Origin: Glycomyces paridis
Lineage (GTDB): Bacteria; Actinomycetota; Actinomycetes; Mycobacteriales; Micromonosporaceae
Direction: 5' to 3'
Length of the DNA: 64,000 bases
Assembly: GCF_004912155.1 (NCBI RefSeq)
Contig: NZ_STGX01000008.1
Location: 116,034-180,033, forward strand
Below, in pieces: positions 55,731 through 64,000 of the stretch; within the stretch, counting starts at the first letter, position 1; each line of letters starts with the position of its first letter. Under the pieces are notes generated by a model. The model did no database searches. It was not told the origin of the DNA and saw only the letters and a list, made by a program, of their open reading frames with translations. The position numbers and the translations under genes were made by a program.

Positions 55731-56426
55731 CTAGCGGCCGCGGAGGGCCGCGCGGCGGGCGGCCTTGCCCGCGTTCGCGCTGGTCGGCATCGGGCCCTTG
55801 GGGATCGCCATGCCGATGCCGAGCGCGTCGAGGCGCTTGGCGATGTGGTTGGCGTCCTTGGACTCGATGTTCTTCGGCAGCTGCGTGAGGCGCTTGCGGA
55901 CCTCGGTCACCGAGAAGTCGTCGCCGGCGCTCTCGCCGACGAGGAACGTGTACACGGGGGTCGAGCCGACCACCCGCGAGATCCGCTTCTTCTCCTGGCC
56001 GAGGAGCTTGCGGACCTTGCCGCCGCCCTCGCCGAGGAGGACCACGCCGGCCTTGCCGACCGCGCGGTGGACCATCTGCGTCTCCGAGAGGGCCGCGACG
56101 CCGGGGGTGACCTGCCAGCCGCGGATGCCGTCGATGAGCGCGTACGCCGCGCCCGGCTTGCCGATGGCCTCCTCGTTCACGACCTTGCTGGTGCGCATGT
56201 TCAGCACGATGAGCCCGGCCAGCAGGGCCACGAACAGCGAGCTGACGTACCACAGGAGCGGGAACCGGGCGAACACCACCAGGGCGGTGACGATCACGAA
56301 CGGCAGCAGGATCGCGGCGGCCTCAAGAGGCAGGAACCACTTGTCCCGCTGGTTCGTGAACTTGATGGCCATGCCGATGGTCTTCAGGCGTGACCCGAAC
56401 GTCTCTTTCTCCTGCTGCTTTGCCAT
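55731..56426 (-). CDS. DUF4191 membrane protein
   Basis: 231 residues. KETFGSRLKTIGMAIKFTNQRDKWFLPLE leads into two membrane helices (about 35-53 and 57-76); the soluble C-terminal domain has GWQVTPGVA, QMVHRAVGKAGVVLLGEGG and RVVGSTPVYTFLVG. It is the actinobacterial protein that regularly follows lipA. Function unknown. ATG start with TAGAAT 7 bases upstream, i.e. its own promoter inside the 30-base lipA-DUF4191 gap and lipA 3' end. Confidence 0.88.
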   Translation of the reverse strand: MAKQQEKETFGSRLKTIGMAIKFTNQRDKWFLPLEAAAILLPFVIVTALVVFARFPLLWYVSSLFVALLAGLIVLNMRTSKVVNEEAIGKPGAAYALIDGIRGWQVTPGVAALSETQMVHRAVGKAGVVLLGEGGGKVRKLLGQEKKRISRVVGSTPVYTFLVGESAGDDFSVTEVRKRLTQLPKNIESKDANHIAKRLDALGIGMAIPKGPMPTSANAGKAARRAALRGR

Positions 56427-56433
56427 GTGCTCG

Positions 56434-56439
56434 ATTCTA
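56434..56439 (-). promoter_or_regulatory. leaderless-type -10 box (TAGAAT)
   Basis: Read on the minus strand, TAGAAT ends 7 bases before the DUF4191 ATG. Confidence 0.45.
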
Positions 56440-56456
56440 GTGTGCGGTCCGCGCCC

Positions 56457-57395
56457 TTAAGCGGGGGTGGCGGCGCGGGCGTCGATCGCCTGTCGGTACA
56501 AGCGCCCGGCGCGGTACGAGGAGCGCACGAGCGGGCCGCTCATGACGCCGGCGAAGCCGATCTCCTCGGCCTCGGCGGTGAGCTCCACGAACTCCTCGGG
56601 CTTGACCCACCGGTCCACCGGGTGGTGGCGCTTGGTCGGGCGCAGGTACTGGGTGATCGTGATGAGTTCGCACCCGGCCGCGTGCAGGTCCTTCAGCGCC
56701 TGCGAGACCTCCTCGCGGGTCTCGCCCATGCCGAGGATGAGGTTCGACTTGGTGACCAGGCCGTCCTCGCGGGCCTTCGTGATCACTTCGAGGGACCGCT
56801 CGTAGCGGAACGCGGGGCGGATGCGCTTGAAGATCCGCGGCACCGTCTCGACGTTGTGCGCGAGCACCTCGGGGCGCGAGGAGAACACCTCGGCGAGCTG
56901 CTCGGGGACGGCGTTGAAGTCGGGGATGAGCAGCTCCACACCGCACCCGGGGACGGCCGCGTGGATGCGGCGGACGGTCTCGGCGTACAGCCAGGCCCCG
57001 CCGTCGTCGAGGTCGTCGCGGGCGACGCCGGTGATCGTGGCGTACTTCAGGCCCATCGTCTCGACCGACTCGGCCACGCGCCGCGGCTCGTCCCGGTCGA
57101 GCGCGTCGGGCTTGCCGGTGTCGATCTGGCAGAAGTCGCACCGCCGCGTGCACTGCGAGCCGCCGATGAGGAACGTCGCCTCGCGGTCCTCCCAGCATTC
57201 GAAGATGTTGGGGCACCCGGCTTCTTGGCAGACCGTGTGCAGGCCCTCGCTCTTGACGAGTCCCCGCAGCTCGGTGTACTCCGGGCCGGTCTTGGCCTTG
57301 ACCTTGATCCAGGGGGGTTTCCTCTCGATCGGGGTCTGGGCGTTGCGCACTTCGAGGCGCAGCATCCGGCGTCCTTCAGGCTGTACGGAAGTCAC
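56457..57395 (-). CDS. lipA: lipoyl synthase
   Basis: 312 residues, radical-SAM enzyme that inserts two sulfurs into octanoyl-lysine. The auxiliary cluster uses Cys56, Cys61 and Cys67 ([12 protein letters not shown]); the SAM cluster uses Cys82, Cys86 and Cys89 (CTRRCDFC); the C-terminal RSSY carries the Ser ligand. The start is a GTG at 57395, 6 bases after TAGGCT, which settles the longer N-terminus; an ATG at residue 11 is the alternative. lipB is 35 kb away. It diverges from purC. Confidence 0.95.
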   Translation of the reverse strand: MTSVQPEGRRMLRLEVRNAQTPIERKPPWIKVKAKTGPEYTELRGLVKSEGLHTVCQEAGCPNIFECWEDREATFLIGGSQCTRRCDFCQIDTGKPDALDRDEPRRVAESVETMGLKYATITGVARDDLDDGGAWLYAETVRRIHAAVPGCGVELLIPDFNAVPEQLAEVFSSRPEVLAHNVETVPRIFKRIRPAFRYERSLEVITKAREDGLVTKSNLILGMGETREEVSQALKDLHAAGCELITITQYLRPTKRHHPVDRWVKPEEFVELTAEAEEIGFAGVMSGPLVRSSYRAGRLYRQAIDARAATPA

Positions 57396-57401
57396 CGGCC
57401 C

Positions 57402-57407
57402 AGCCTA
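57402..57407 (-). promoter_or_regulatory. leaderless-type -10 box (TAGGCT)
   Basis: Read on the minus strand, TAGGCT ends 6 bases before the lipA GTG. Confidence 0.5.
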
Positions 57408-57568
57408 CGCCGCGCGCGTGCCGGACGGCAGGTGTCGCTGGGCACAGCCGCGGCGCGCGGTATTCATGGGATGACGTTCGCGCTGGTGTAATTGCCGCGG
57501 GTGCAATGGGCGCGGGCCGACGGTCGGCGCGGTTCTAGCGGGCGCAGCGCACGAGCAGAGGAGCAGCA

Positions 57569-58405
57569 GTGGAACTCGTTCACCAGGGCAAGGTCCGAGA
57601 CGTGTACGCCGACGGCGGCGACCTCGTCCTCGTCGCCTCCGACCGCGTCAGCGTCTACGACGTCGTGCTCCCCACCCCGATCCCCGGCAAGGGCGCCCTC
57701 CTCACCGCCCTCAGCCTGTGGTGGTTCGAGCGGCTCGCCGACATCGTCCCCAGCCACGTGATCTCCGCCGAGGACGTGCCCGCCGAGTTCGCCGGGCGCG
57801 CCGTCCGCGTCAAACGCCTCGACATGGTCCCCGTCGAAGCGGTCGTGCGCGGCTACCTCACCGGCTCGGGCCTCGCCGAGTACGACAAGTCCGGCACCGT
57901 CTGCGGCACCGCCCTCCCCGCGGGCCTGGTCGACGGCTCGCGGCTGGACGCCCCGCTCTACACCCCGACCTCCAAGGCCGCCGTCGGCGACCACGACCTG
58001 CCCATGACCTACGAGGAGACCGCCGGGCTCCTCGGCGCCGGCCTCGCCGCCCGCGTCCGCGACCTCACCCTCGACCTCTACCGCCGCGGCGCCGAGATCG
58101 CCCTCGCCTCGGGCATCATCATCGCCGACACCAAGTTCGAGTTCGGCCTCGACGCCGAGGGCGCGCTCCTCCTCGCCGACGAGGCCCTCACCTCCGACTC
58201 CTCCCGGTTCTGGGACGCCGCCGCCTGGAAGCCCGGCCAGACCCAGCCGTCCTTCGACAAGCAGTACGTTCGCGACTGGGCCAAGTCCACCGGCTGGACC
58301 CCCGACGACGCCGAAGCGCCCGAGATCCCCCAGGACGTCGCCGAAGCCACCCTCGCCCGCTACATCGAGGCCTACGAGCTCCTCACCGGCCGCACCTGGC
58401 GGTAG
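57569..58405 (+). CDS. purC: SAICAR synthetase
   Basis: 278 residues, purine pathway step joining CAIR and aspartate with ATP. The N-terminal GKVRDVYADGGDLVLVASDRVSVYD, the signature VPVEAVVRGYLTGSG and IADTKFEFGLD (metal/ATP site) are all present. GTG start with AGGAG 7 bases upstream. It stands alone here, divergent from lipA. Confidence 0.95.
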   Translation: MELVHQGKVRDVYADGGDLVLVASDRVSVYDVVLPTPIPGKGALLTALSLWWFERLADIVPSHVISAEDVPAEFAGRAVRVKRLDMVPVEAVVRGYLTGSGLAEYDKSGTVCGTALPAGLVDGSRLDAPLYTPTSKAAVGDHDLPMTYEETAGLLGAGLAARVRDLTLDLYRRGAEIALASGIIIADTKFEFGLDAEGALLLADEALTSDSSRFWDAAAWKPGQTQPSFDKQYVRDWAKSTGWTPDDAEAPEIPQDVAEATLARYIEAYELLTGRTWR

Positions 58406-58417
58406 CGCCGGACGACG

Positions 58418-58439
58418 AGGGCGGGCCGCCACGCCCGCC
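58418..58439. terminator. hairpin between convergent purC and the fusion gene
   Basis: A 7-bp stem (GGGCGGG / CCCGCCC) with an 8-base loop. Confidence 0.5.
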
Positions 58440-58462
58440 CCCGTCGCACTCCGCGCGGGGCC

Positions 58463-61126
58463 TCAGCGCCCGAACAGGCCCTGGCCGACGAAGCCGCCCT
58501 CGGGCGCGCCCGGCGGCACCGCGAACACCGCGCCGCCCTCGGCGACGATGAACGCCGTCAACCGGTCCGAGGCCGCCATCTTCTCCTGCGCGTCCACGAA
58601 CACCTGCGGATCGGCCTGGAACGACACGAACAGCAGTCCCGCGTCGTACGGGTGCTCGGCGTGCATGTGCCCGTCCACGTGGCCGTCCCCGGCCGCGTCC
58701 GAGGACACCTCCGCCTGCGTCAGGAACCCGTAGTCGTAGTTGAACCCGCGCCGCACCATCGCCGCGTCGTGCACCACCGCGATGTGCGAGTCGGCCGGGA
58801 CCGCCGGCAGGCCCGAGGCGTCGAGCGCCGCGAAGTCCGGGTGGTCGAACTCGCCGCCGCCGCTCAACGGCACCCCCGAGTCCCGCTCGCGCCCGAACGT
58901 GAGGTCCTGCTCCTCAGCCGAGAGCATCGACCAGTCCGGCAGACGCATCCGGATCTTGCGGAACACCAGGTACGTGCCGCCCTCGAACCAGTCCGGCTCG
59001 GCGTCCACCGCCCACACCCGCTCGTCGAACGCCGCCGAACCCGCCGCCGGGTTCGCGCTGCCGTCCTTGAACCCCATGAGGTTCCGCGGCGTACCGCCCT
59101 CCGGCGCCGAGGAGAACCCCTGCTGCACCCACGACAGCGACGCCGCGCCCACCGCGCGCTTGCGCAGCTCCAGGAACGCGTTGCTCACCACCTGCCGGTC
59201 GTCGCCGCACACCTGCACCAGCAGGTCGCCTCCCGACCAGGCCGGGTTCAAGCGATCCCCGCCGAACTCCGGCAGCGCCACGAGCTTCGACGGCTGCGCC
59301 GCCTCCAGGCCCGCCTTCGCGAACACCGCCGGGCCGATCCCGAACGTCACCGTCAACCGCGCCGGCGCCAGGCCCGCCGCCACCGCCTCCGCGTCGAACT
59401 GGTCCGCGCCGTCCACCGCGGCCTTCGGCGGCGTCTCACCCGAGGCCAGCGCCGCTGCGACGGCCGACCAGTCCTCAAGCAGCCGTTCGAGGTTCGCCGC
59501 CACTGCCGCGGCGTCGAGCGCCGCTCCGGAAAGGTCCGCCGCGGCAAGGTCGAACGCGGCGAACAGGGCGTGGTCCTGCGCCGGGGTCGCGATCCCCGAC
59601 TGCCGGTTCCCGTAGAACGGCTCCACGCCCGACCCGGTGTCCTCAGCGGCCTCGCCGCCGCGCATACCCGACGCGACCGCCATGCCCGCGCCCGCGCCGA
59701 CCGCGGCCGTGATCGTGGCCGCGGCGAGGGCGGTCCGCCGCGTCACCGTCGCCTCGCCGCCCTCCGGGACCGGACGGCCCGGGCGGCGCCGCCACAGCCC
59801 GGCGAGCACGTCGACGGCGACGAAGGCCGCCAGCGAGATCCCCAGCAGCGGGAAGAACCAGCCGAGGCCCGCCGCGACCAGCACGACCGCCGCGACCGCC
59901 GGCCACGGCAGGTCCCGCAGCGACCCGCGCGGGTACGGGCGGCCCAGCAGGCGCCCCTGCGGCCGGCGCTGCCACCACATCCGGTAGCCCCACACGATCA
60001 CGCACACCAGCGCGGCCATCGCCGCCGCCAGGACCAGCTGGTTCGCGAGCCCGAACAGCACGCCCATGTGCGCGGCGATGAGCACGTTCGTCGCCTGCGC
60101 CATGAACGGCCGGTCCGCGAACCGCAGCTCCTCGGCCACCGCCGGGGCGCCCGCGGCCACCTCGACCACGACCTGGTCCTGCCGCACCGGGAACGACCGA
60201 TCCGTCTCGGCCACCAGGTACCGCGTGCCCGCGCCGGTCGGCAGCGTGATCTGGAGCGGACCCTCCAGGCCCGCGTCCAGTGCCGCGCCGTTGACGCCGT
60301 CGAGGAGCGTCACGGCGAACGCCGACGTGCCCGAAGCGCCCGAATGGTCATGGGCCGCATGGTCGCCGGTGGCCGCACCCTCCTCTACCGCGATCGCCGG
60401 GGTGCTCCAGTCCAGCGCCGACCGCAGCTCCGCGACGTGCTCGCCCGCGTACCGCGACCAGGTGACGCCCGTGGCCGACAGGAACACCAGGACCGCGACC
60501 AGCCACAGGCCGACCGGCCCGTGCCACGCGAGCGTGCGCGCCCGTCCCGGGCCCGAGCGGACCCGCCGCGGGCGCCACAGGCCCGCGCGGCGCCGCGAGA
60601 CCCACAGGACGAGGCCGCCGAGGGCCACGACCCACAGCCACGAGGCCGCGAGTTCGCTGTACAGGCGGCCCGGCTCGCCCAGGTGCAGGTTCCGGTGCAG
60701 CGTCGAGACCCACTCGCGCACCGGCCCGGCCTGCGAGGACCCGTACGTGGTCGAATCGCCCAGGACCTCCCCGGTGTACGGGTCGACGTAGACGACGGCG
60801 CTCGCGCCGGACTCGCGGACGACCCCGTCGTCCACGAGCACGGCGGTCGTGTCCTCGGGGCCGGCCGCGGGGCGCACCGCGGTCACCGGCCAGTCGGGGT
60901 GCGCCTCGGTGACGGCGCCGACCTGGTGCGCGAGGGTCAGCGGCTCGCCGCCGGTCTCGACGGTCCGCAGGTCGGAGTACAACGCGTCCTCGACGGGGTA
61001 CGAGAGCGCGTAAGCCAGCCCGGTCAGGGCCGACACGAGTAGGAACGGGGCGATGAGGATGCCGGCGTAGAAATGCAGCCGGAGGAGCGGCCGCCTGAGG
61101 GCGGCCGGAAACGATGATCTGGACAT
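58463..61126 (-). CDS. PepSY-TM / DyP-type peroxidase fusion with internal Tat motif
   Basis: 887 residues in one frame. Residues 1-390 match PepSY-associated membrane proteins: helices at about 19-43, 157-175, 203-222 and 350-380, with conserved His in LRLHFYAG, STLHRNLHLGEPG, LAWHGPVGLWL and IAAHMGVLFG (likely haem ligands as in PiuB/ferric-reductase relatives). A fifth and probably sixth helix (about 408-440) lead to a twin-arginine segment TRRTALAAATITAA (Arg463-464). Residues about 500-887 are an EfeB/DyP haem peroxidase: GFKDGSANP (685-693), GGTYLVFRKIRMRLPDW, DSHIAVVHD (His781) and RRGFNYDYG. A His-rich loop (GHVDGHMHAEHP) interrupts the DyP part. ATG 61126 chosen; GTG 61159 possible. 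Confidence 0.85.
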   Translation of the reverse strand: MSRSSFPAALRRPLLRLHFYAGILIAPFLLVSALTGLAYALSYPVEDALYSDLRTVETGGEPLTLAHQVGAVTEAHPDWPVTAVRPAAGPEDTTAVLVDDGVVRESGASAVVYVDPYTGEVLGDSTTYGSSQAGPVREWVSTLHRNLHLGEPGRLYSELAASWLWVVALGGLVLWVSRRRAGLWRPRRVRSGPGRARTLAWHGPVGLWLVAVLVFLSATGVTWSRYAGEHVAELRSALDWSTPAIAVEEGAATGDHAAHDHSGASGTSAFAVTLLDGVNGAALDAGLEGPLQITLPTGAGTRYLVAETDRSFPVRQDQVVVEVAAGAPAVAEELRFADRPFMAQATNVLIAAHMGVLFGLANQLVLAAAMAALVCVIVWGYRMWWQRRPQGRLLGRPYPRGSLRDLPWPAVAAVVLVAAGLGWFFPLLGISLAAFVAVDVLAGLWRRRPGRPVPEGGEATVTRRTALAAATITAAVGAGAGMAVASGMRGGEAAEDTGSGVEPFYGNRQSGIATPAQDHALFAAFDLAAADLSGAALDAAAVAANLERLLEDWSAVAAALASGETPPKAAVDGADQFDAEAVAAGLAPARLTVTFGIGPAVFAKAGLEAAQPSKLVALPEFGGDRLNPAWSGGDLLVQVCGDDRQVVSNAFLELRKRAVGAASLSWVQQGFSSAPEGGTPRNLMGFKDGSANPAAGSAAFDERVWAVDAEPDWFEGGTYLVFRKIRMRLPDWSMLSAEEQDLTFGRERDSGVPLSGGGEFDHPDFAALDASGLPAVPADSHIAVVHDAAMVRRGFNYDYGFLTQAEVSSDAAGDGHVDGHMHAEHPYDAGLLFVSFQADPQVFVDAQEKMAASDRLTAFIVAEGGAVFAVPPGAPEGGFVGQGLFGR

Positions 61127-61224
61127 GGCTCGCTTTCTGAGCGGCCCGAAGACGCGCACGGCACGGCCGCGGCGGTGTGCTTCGGGCAGGGTTCAGCGCC
61201 GAACGCGCTGGGGGACTAGGGGAC

Positions 61225-61761
61225 TCAGGAGAAAGCGAGCCGCGGCGGTCCGCGGCGCGAGATGGCGGTGCGCACCGCCGGAAGCGGACGCGGCAGCCGC
61301 GTCCGGGCGAGGAAACGGCGCGGCCGGACGACCGCACGCATGCCCGCGCCGAGGACCCGCAGGACGCGGGCGCAGGCGACGGTGAGCAGCGCGAGCAGGA
61401 CCGCGAACGCGGCGTCGCCGCGCGCCAGCCACGCCGCCTGCGCGAGCGCGGCGGCGACGTGGACGAGCCACATGGCGGCCCCCGCGGCGTGCGCGTGGAC
61501 CGGCGCGGTGCTCCCGGCCTCGAACAGTTCGTGCAGGCCCCATTGGGACAGCAGGCACAGGGGAGCGAGGAAGAGGAAGCCGCGCCGGCGTCCGCCCGCG
61601 GCGTACGCGGCGGCGAAGGCGAGTGCGGCCCCGGCGGCGGTCGGGAGCGGGCCGGGGGCGTGGCCGCCGCCCCACAGGTGGAGCAGGAGGGAGGCGGGCA
61701 CCGCGACGGCGGCGAACACGGCGGCCCGCAGCAGTCGGAAGGGCGTCTGCCTCACATCCAC
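61225..61761 (-). CDS. small multi-helix membrane protein
   Basis: 178 residues with five hydrophobic helices, two His in a short loop (APVHAHAAG, about 87-95) and a basic C-terminus. It resembles in layout the small membrane proteins I recall next to copper or DyP genes in Streptomyces, but I cannot name the family. It lies 98 bases upstream of the fusion gene on the same strand and may be transcribed with it. The start is a GTG 6 bases after CACAAT. Confidence 0.65.
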   Translation of the reverse strand: MDVRQTPFRLLRAAVFAAVAVPASLLLHLWGGGHAPGPLPTAAGAALAFAAAYAAGGRRRGFLFLAPLCLLSQWGLHELFEAGSTAPVHAHAAGAAMWLVHVAAALAQAAWLARGDAAFAVLLALLTVACARVLRVLGAGMRAVVRPRRFLARTRLPRPLPAVRTAISRRGPPRLAFS

Positions 61762-61822
61762 GCGCGTATTGTGTCACGCGCGCGGGAGCCGCCCCCGCGT
61801 CGGGCGCGGGGGCGGCTTCGCG

Positions 61823-63013
61823 TCAGGACCGCTTGGGCCCGTAGGTGAGGCGTCGCAGCAGGACTTCGAACGGGCCGCGTTTCCCGGCCCGGTCGAGCAG
61901 GACCGCGACGAGGATCGTGAACAGCCAGGTGGCGAAGGCGACGCCGAAGGCCGCGAGGTAGCCCATGTCCTCGCCGAGGCCGAAGCCCCAGGCGGTGAGG
62001 AGCGGGGCCATGATGATCGACTGGAGCAGGTAGCTCGTCAGCGACCGCTCGCCGACCGCGGCGAGCGCCCCGGGGACGCCGCGGCGGCCGAAGCCGCGCA
62101 GCCGGTGCGCGAGGAGCGCGAAGCCGCAGATGTAGCCGAGCCCGGCGTACATGCCGCCCAGGAGCGTCAGTGCGCTCGCGCCGACCCACAGGTTCTTCGA
62201 CGGCTCCCACGCGCCGATGGCGATGAGCGCCACGGGGAGCGCACTGAGGACGTTCACGGCCATGCCGGTGGCGAAGACCTTCTTGAGCTGCGGCAGATGT
62301 TCTTCCGGGTGGTCGATCCAGCCCGCGCGCTGGACCCTCATGCCGAGGGCGACGAGCGGCAGGAACATCGCGAGGAAGACGCTCACGAGCATGACCACGA
62401 TCGAGGCGGAGGCGCCCATGAGCATCTGGTCGAGGTACGGCGGCAGGTCGCCGAAGGACGGCGGCGCGGCGCTCTCGGTGTAGCTGATCGCCAGGAACGG
62501 GAGCCCGACGAGGATGAAGTAGGCCGCGGAGCCCCACATCCACCGCTTCAGCGCCTTGTCGGAGAGGTGCACGAAGAACAGGGCGATGAGGCCGGTGGCG
62601 CCGTAGGGGGCGAGGATGTCGCCGTAGAAGAGGAACACGGCGTGGAGGAAGCCGAAGGCGATGAGCCACCACGAGCGGCGGCGCAGGACCTTGCGGACGG
62701 CTTTGGCGTCCATGCCGCGCGCGAACATGCGCGAGGCCATGACGGCGATGCCGAAGCCGTAGAGGATCGCGAACATCGGCCGCGAGCGGTCGGCGATGAC
62801 GAGCTGCTCGATGAACAGCGCGACGTGGTCGGCGGCCGACTGGCCGGTGTTGTGGTTGTACTGGTCGAGGCCCATGCCCCACAGGTGGATCGGGACGTTC
62901 GCGAGGGCGATGAACAGGAGCATCCCGCCGCGGGCGATGTCGGGGGCGAGGGAGCGCTCGGCCTTGGTGATCGAGCCGGGCGGGCCCGCGGGGGCGTAGG
63001 GGGTGTAGGTCAC
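61823..63013 (-). CDS. DUF418 membrane protein
   Basis: 396 residues, about ten membrane helices. DIARGGMLLFIALANVPIHLWG at the start and the hallmark RGPFEVLLRRLTYG at the end identify DUF418 (YeiB-like), a relative of membrane acyltransferases/heparan acetyltransferases. Function unknown. The start is a GTG behind AGAGGAG. It lies 61 bases upstream of the small membrane protein on the same strand. Confidence 0.9.
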   Translation of the reverse strand: MTYTPYAPAGPPGSITKAERSLAPDIARGGMLLFIALANVPIHLWGMGLDQYNHNTGQSAADHVALFIEQLVIADRSRPMFAILYGFGIAVMASRMFARGMDAKAVRKVLRRRSWWLIAFGFLHAVFLFYGDILAPYGATGLIALFFVHLSDKALKRWMWGSAAYFILVGLPFLAISYTESAAPPSFGDLPPYLDQMLMGASASIVVMLVSVFLAMFLPLVALGMRVQRAGWIDHPEEHLPQLKKVFATGMAVNVLSALPVALIAIGAWEPSKNLWVGASALTLLGGMYAGLGYICGFALLAHRLRGFGRRGVPGALAAVGERSLTSYLLQSIIMAPLLTAWGFGLGEDMGYLAAFGVAFATWLFTILVAVLLDRAGKRGPFEVLLRRLTYGPKRS

Positions 63014-63169
63014 GACTGACTCCTCTGTGGTCGGTGACGGGTGATTCCGGTTTCCGATGTCAGTCTAAGGAATTCGAGGCCGCTTCACGGTAGTGCGGGC
63101 ACTACCGGGACGTTCGGGCCTCCGGTACCGGGCGTCACCTATGCGAGGGGTCGTCGTGTTCGTGGATTG

Positions 63170-63212
63170 TCGTACCCTGCGGGTATTTTTGACCCAGGGA
63201 TCCCTTCTCGTG
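63170..63212 (+). repeat. diverged GTCGTACCC element
   Basis: ATTGTCGTACCC at 63169, then GACCCAGGGATCCC. It lies in the 374-base gap 63014-63387, which holds no gene. Confidence 0.55.
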
Positions 63213-63269
63213 TCCGAATTGTCATAGACCCTCCGAGGCGCTCCGAGACACTCCCGAATCCGAGCGCGC

Positions 63270-63304
63270 CGAAGGGCCCCACCGCTGTGCGGTGGGGCCC
63301 TTCG
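63270..63304. terminator. strong hairpin terminator
   Basis: A 16-bp perfect stem (starts CGAAGGGCC, ends GGCCCTTCG) with loop TGT, placed for the minus-strand ketosynthase gene. Confidence 0.85.
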
Positions 63305-63336
63305 GATGTCGCGTCTTAGGCCCTTGTGCAGGGCTG

Positions 63337-63400
63337 CCGGTTCACTCCGGGCTACGCCCTCGTGCTGCGCTTCCGGTTCACTCCGGGCTACGCCCTCGTG
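63337..63400. repeat. 28-bp direct repeat at ketosynthase 3' end
   Basis: 28 identical bases (starting CCGGTTCACTCC) at 63337-63364 and 63373-63400, offset 36. The right copy includes the stop codon and last codons of the ketosynthase; the left is a non-coding duplicate. Confidence 0.9.
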
Positions 63401-64000
63401 AACAGCAACGCCGCATTGTGGCCGCCGAAGCCGAAGGCAGTGTTCATCGCGGCGTTGAGCTCGACCTTGCGGGCCTCGTTCGCGGCCACGTCGAGTTCGA
63501 GCAGCGGGTCGGGCGTGTCCAGGTTGATCGTCGGCGGGATGATCCCGTCGACGATCGCCATGATCGAGGCGATCGACTCGACCGCGCCGGCGCCGCCGAG
63601 CAGGTGCCCGGTCATCGACTTGGTGGCCGTGAGGACCACCGAGTCGCCGAGGACCCGCTTGATGCCCCTGGTCTCCGGGATGTCCCCGGTGGGCGTCGAC
63701 GTCGCGTGGGCGTTGACGTGGCCGACCTCCGAGGCGTCGATCCCGGCCTGCTTGAGCGCGAGCTGCATCGCGCGCCCGCCGCCGGCGCAGTCCGGGTGGG
63801 GCTGGACGATGTCGTAGCCGTCCGAGGTGAGGCCCGCCCCGGCGACGACCGCGTAGATCCTCGCCCCGCGCGCCTCGGCGTGGTCGCGGCGTTCGAGCAC
63901 CAGCGACCCGCCGCCCTCGCCCATGACGAAGCCGTCGCGGTCGACGTCCCACGGGCGCGAGGCCCGAGTCGGGTCGTCGTTGCGGGTGGACAGGGCCTTC
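63388..64000 (-). CDS. fabF: 3-oxoacyl-ACP synthase II, C-terminal part (cut by window edge)
   Basis: Only the last ~204 residues are inside the window; the gene continues to the right. ALSTRNDDPTRASRPWDVDRDGFVMGEGGG, the catalytic His of VNAHATSTPTGD, Lys of LTATKSMTGHLLGG with its His, and the end MNTAFGFGGHNAALLF match the KAS II (FabF) family, which elongates fatty acyl-ACP. The active-site Cys lies beyond the edge. A type II polyketide ketosynthase is less likely, given the close match to the FabF consensus. Confidence 0.88.
   Translation of the reverse strand, partial: KALSTRNDDPTRASRPWDVDRDGFVMGEGGGSLVLERRDHAEARGARIYAVVAGAGLTSDGYDIVQPHPDCAGGGRAMQLALKQAGIDASEVGHVNAHATSTPTGDIPETRGIKRVLGDSVVLTATKSMTGHLLGGAGAVESIASIMAIVDGIIPPTINLDTPDPLLELDVAANEARKVELNAAMNTAFGFGGHNAALLFTRA

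Overview
The window is a 64-kb piece of a very GC-rich, gene-dense actinobacterial chromosome. This follows from the codon usage (third positions almost all G/C), frequent GTG and TTG starts, many start codons that lie 6-8 bases after a TANNNT -10 box (leaderless type), and marker families: the 180-kDa NAD-glutamate dehydrogenase, DUF3040, DUF4191, DUF4247, an SCO5389-like protein and the hisI-trp-lgt cluster. My best guess from recall is a member of the Glycomyces/Stackebrandtia group; this is weak inference. No rRNA, tRNA, CRISPR array, insertion sequence or prophage was seen.

Layout. 1-1.6 kb is gene-free and built of repeats. 1.6-5.4 kb holds a PHA-synthase-like hydrolase, a small membrane protein, an aldo/keto reductase and an XRE/MmyB-type regulator. 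5.5-9.3 kb is a five-gene minus-strand cluster: DUF4178, DUF2617, DUF4247, DUF350 and a membrane-embedded spermidine-synthase-like enzyme. 9.4-15.7 kb holds the giant glutamate dehydrogenase and a ROK regulator. 15.7-18.8 kb carries an ABC exporter pair and a lone ABC ATPase. Then come a secreted hydrolase, lipB, a gluABCD-type amino-acid ABC importer (21.6-25.0 kb), a CooC/ParA-like ATPase, an SCO5389-like protein, and a TetR/membrane-protein operon with two palindromic operators. hisF (28.1 kb) is followed by a heterodimeric ABC exporter, two quinone-reductase-like proteins around an LPxTG surface protein, and a BCCT betaine/choline carrier.

39.0-44.1 kb is the tryptophan/histidine cluster hisI - Trp-associated membrane protein - trpC - trpB - trpA - lgt. 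The trpE usually found in this arrangement is missing. 44.1-50.1 kb contains a flavin monooxygenase, a GNAT acetyltransferase, an orphan DUF234-like protein, a GDP-mannose 3,5-epimerase coupled to a WecG/TagA glycosyltransferase, and a methyltransferase. 50.3-55.6 kb has a two-component system, a frameshifted alkaline-phosphatase-like gene, dinB and DUF3040. 55.7-58.4 kb has DUF4191-lipA and divergent purC. 58.4-63.0 kb has an unusual PepSY-membrane/DyP-peroxidase fusion with an internal twin-arginine motif, a small membrane protein and a DUF418 protein. The right edge cuts a fabF-type ketosynthase.

The intergenic DNA is unusually structured. A dispersed element (GTCGTACCC, then GGGGGCCC about 18-22 bases on) occurs at least eight times. 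Two copies carry a near-identical G-quadruplex block. Heptamer repeats, a 44-bp perfect palindrome and two tandem duplications of gene 3' ends add to this. The most interesting protein is the PepSY-DyP fusion, whose topology implies mixed Sec/Tat insertion.
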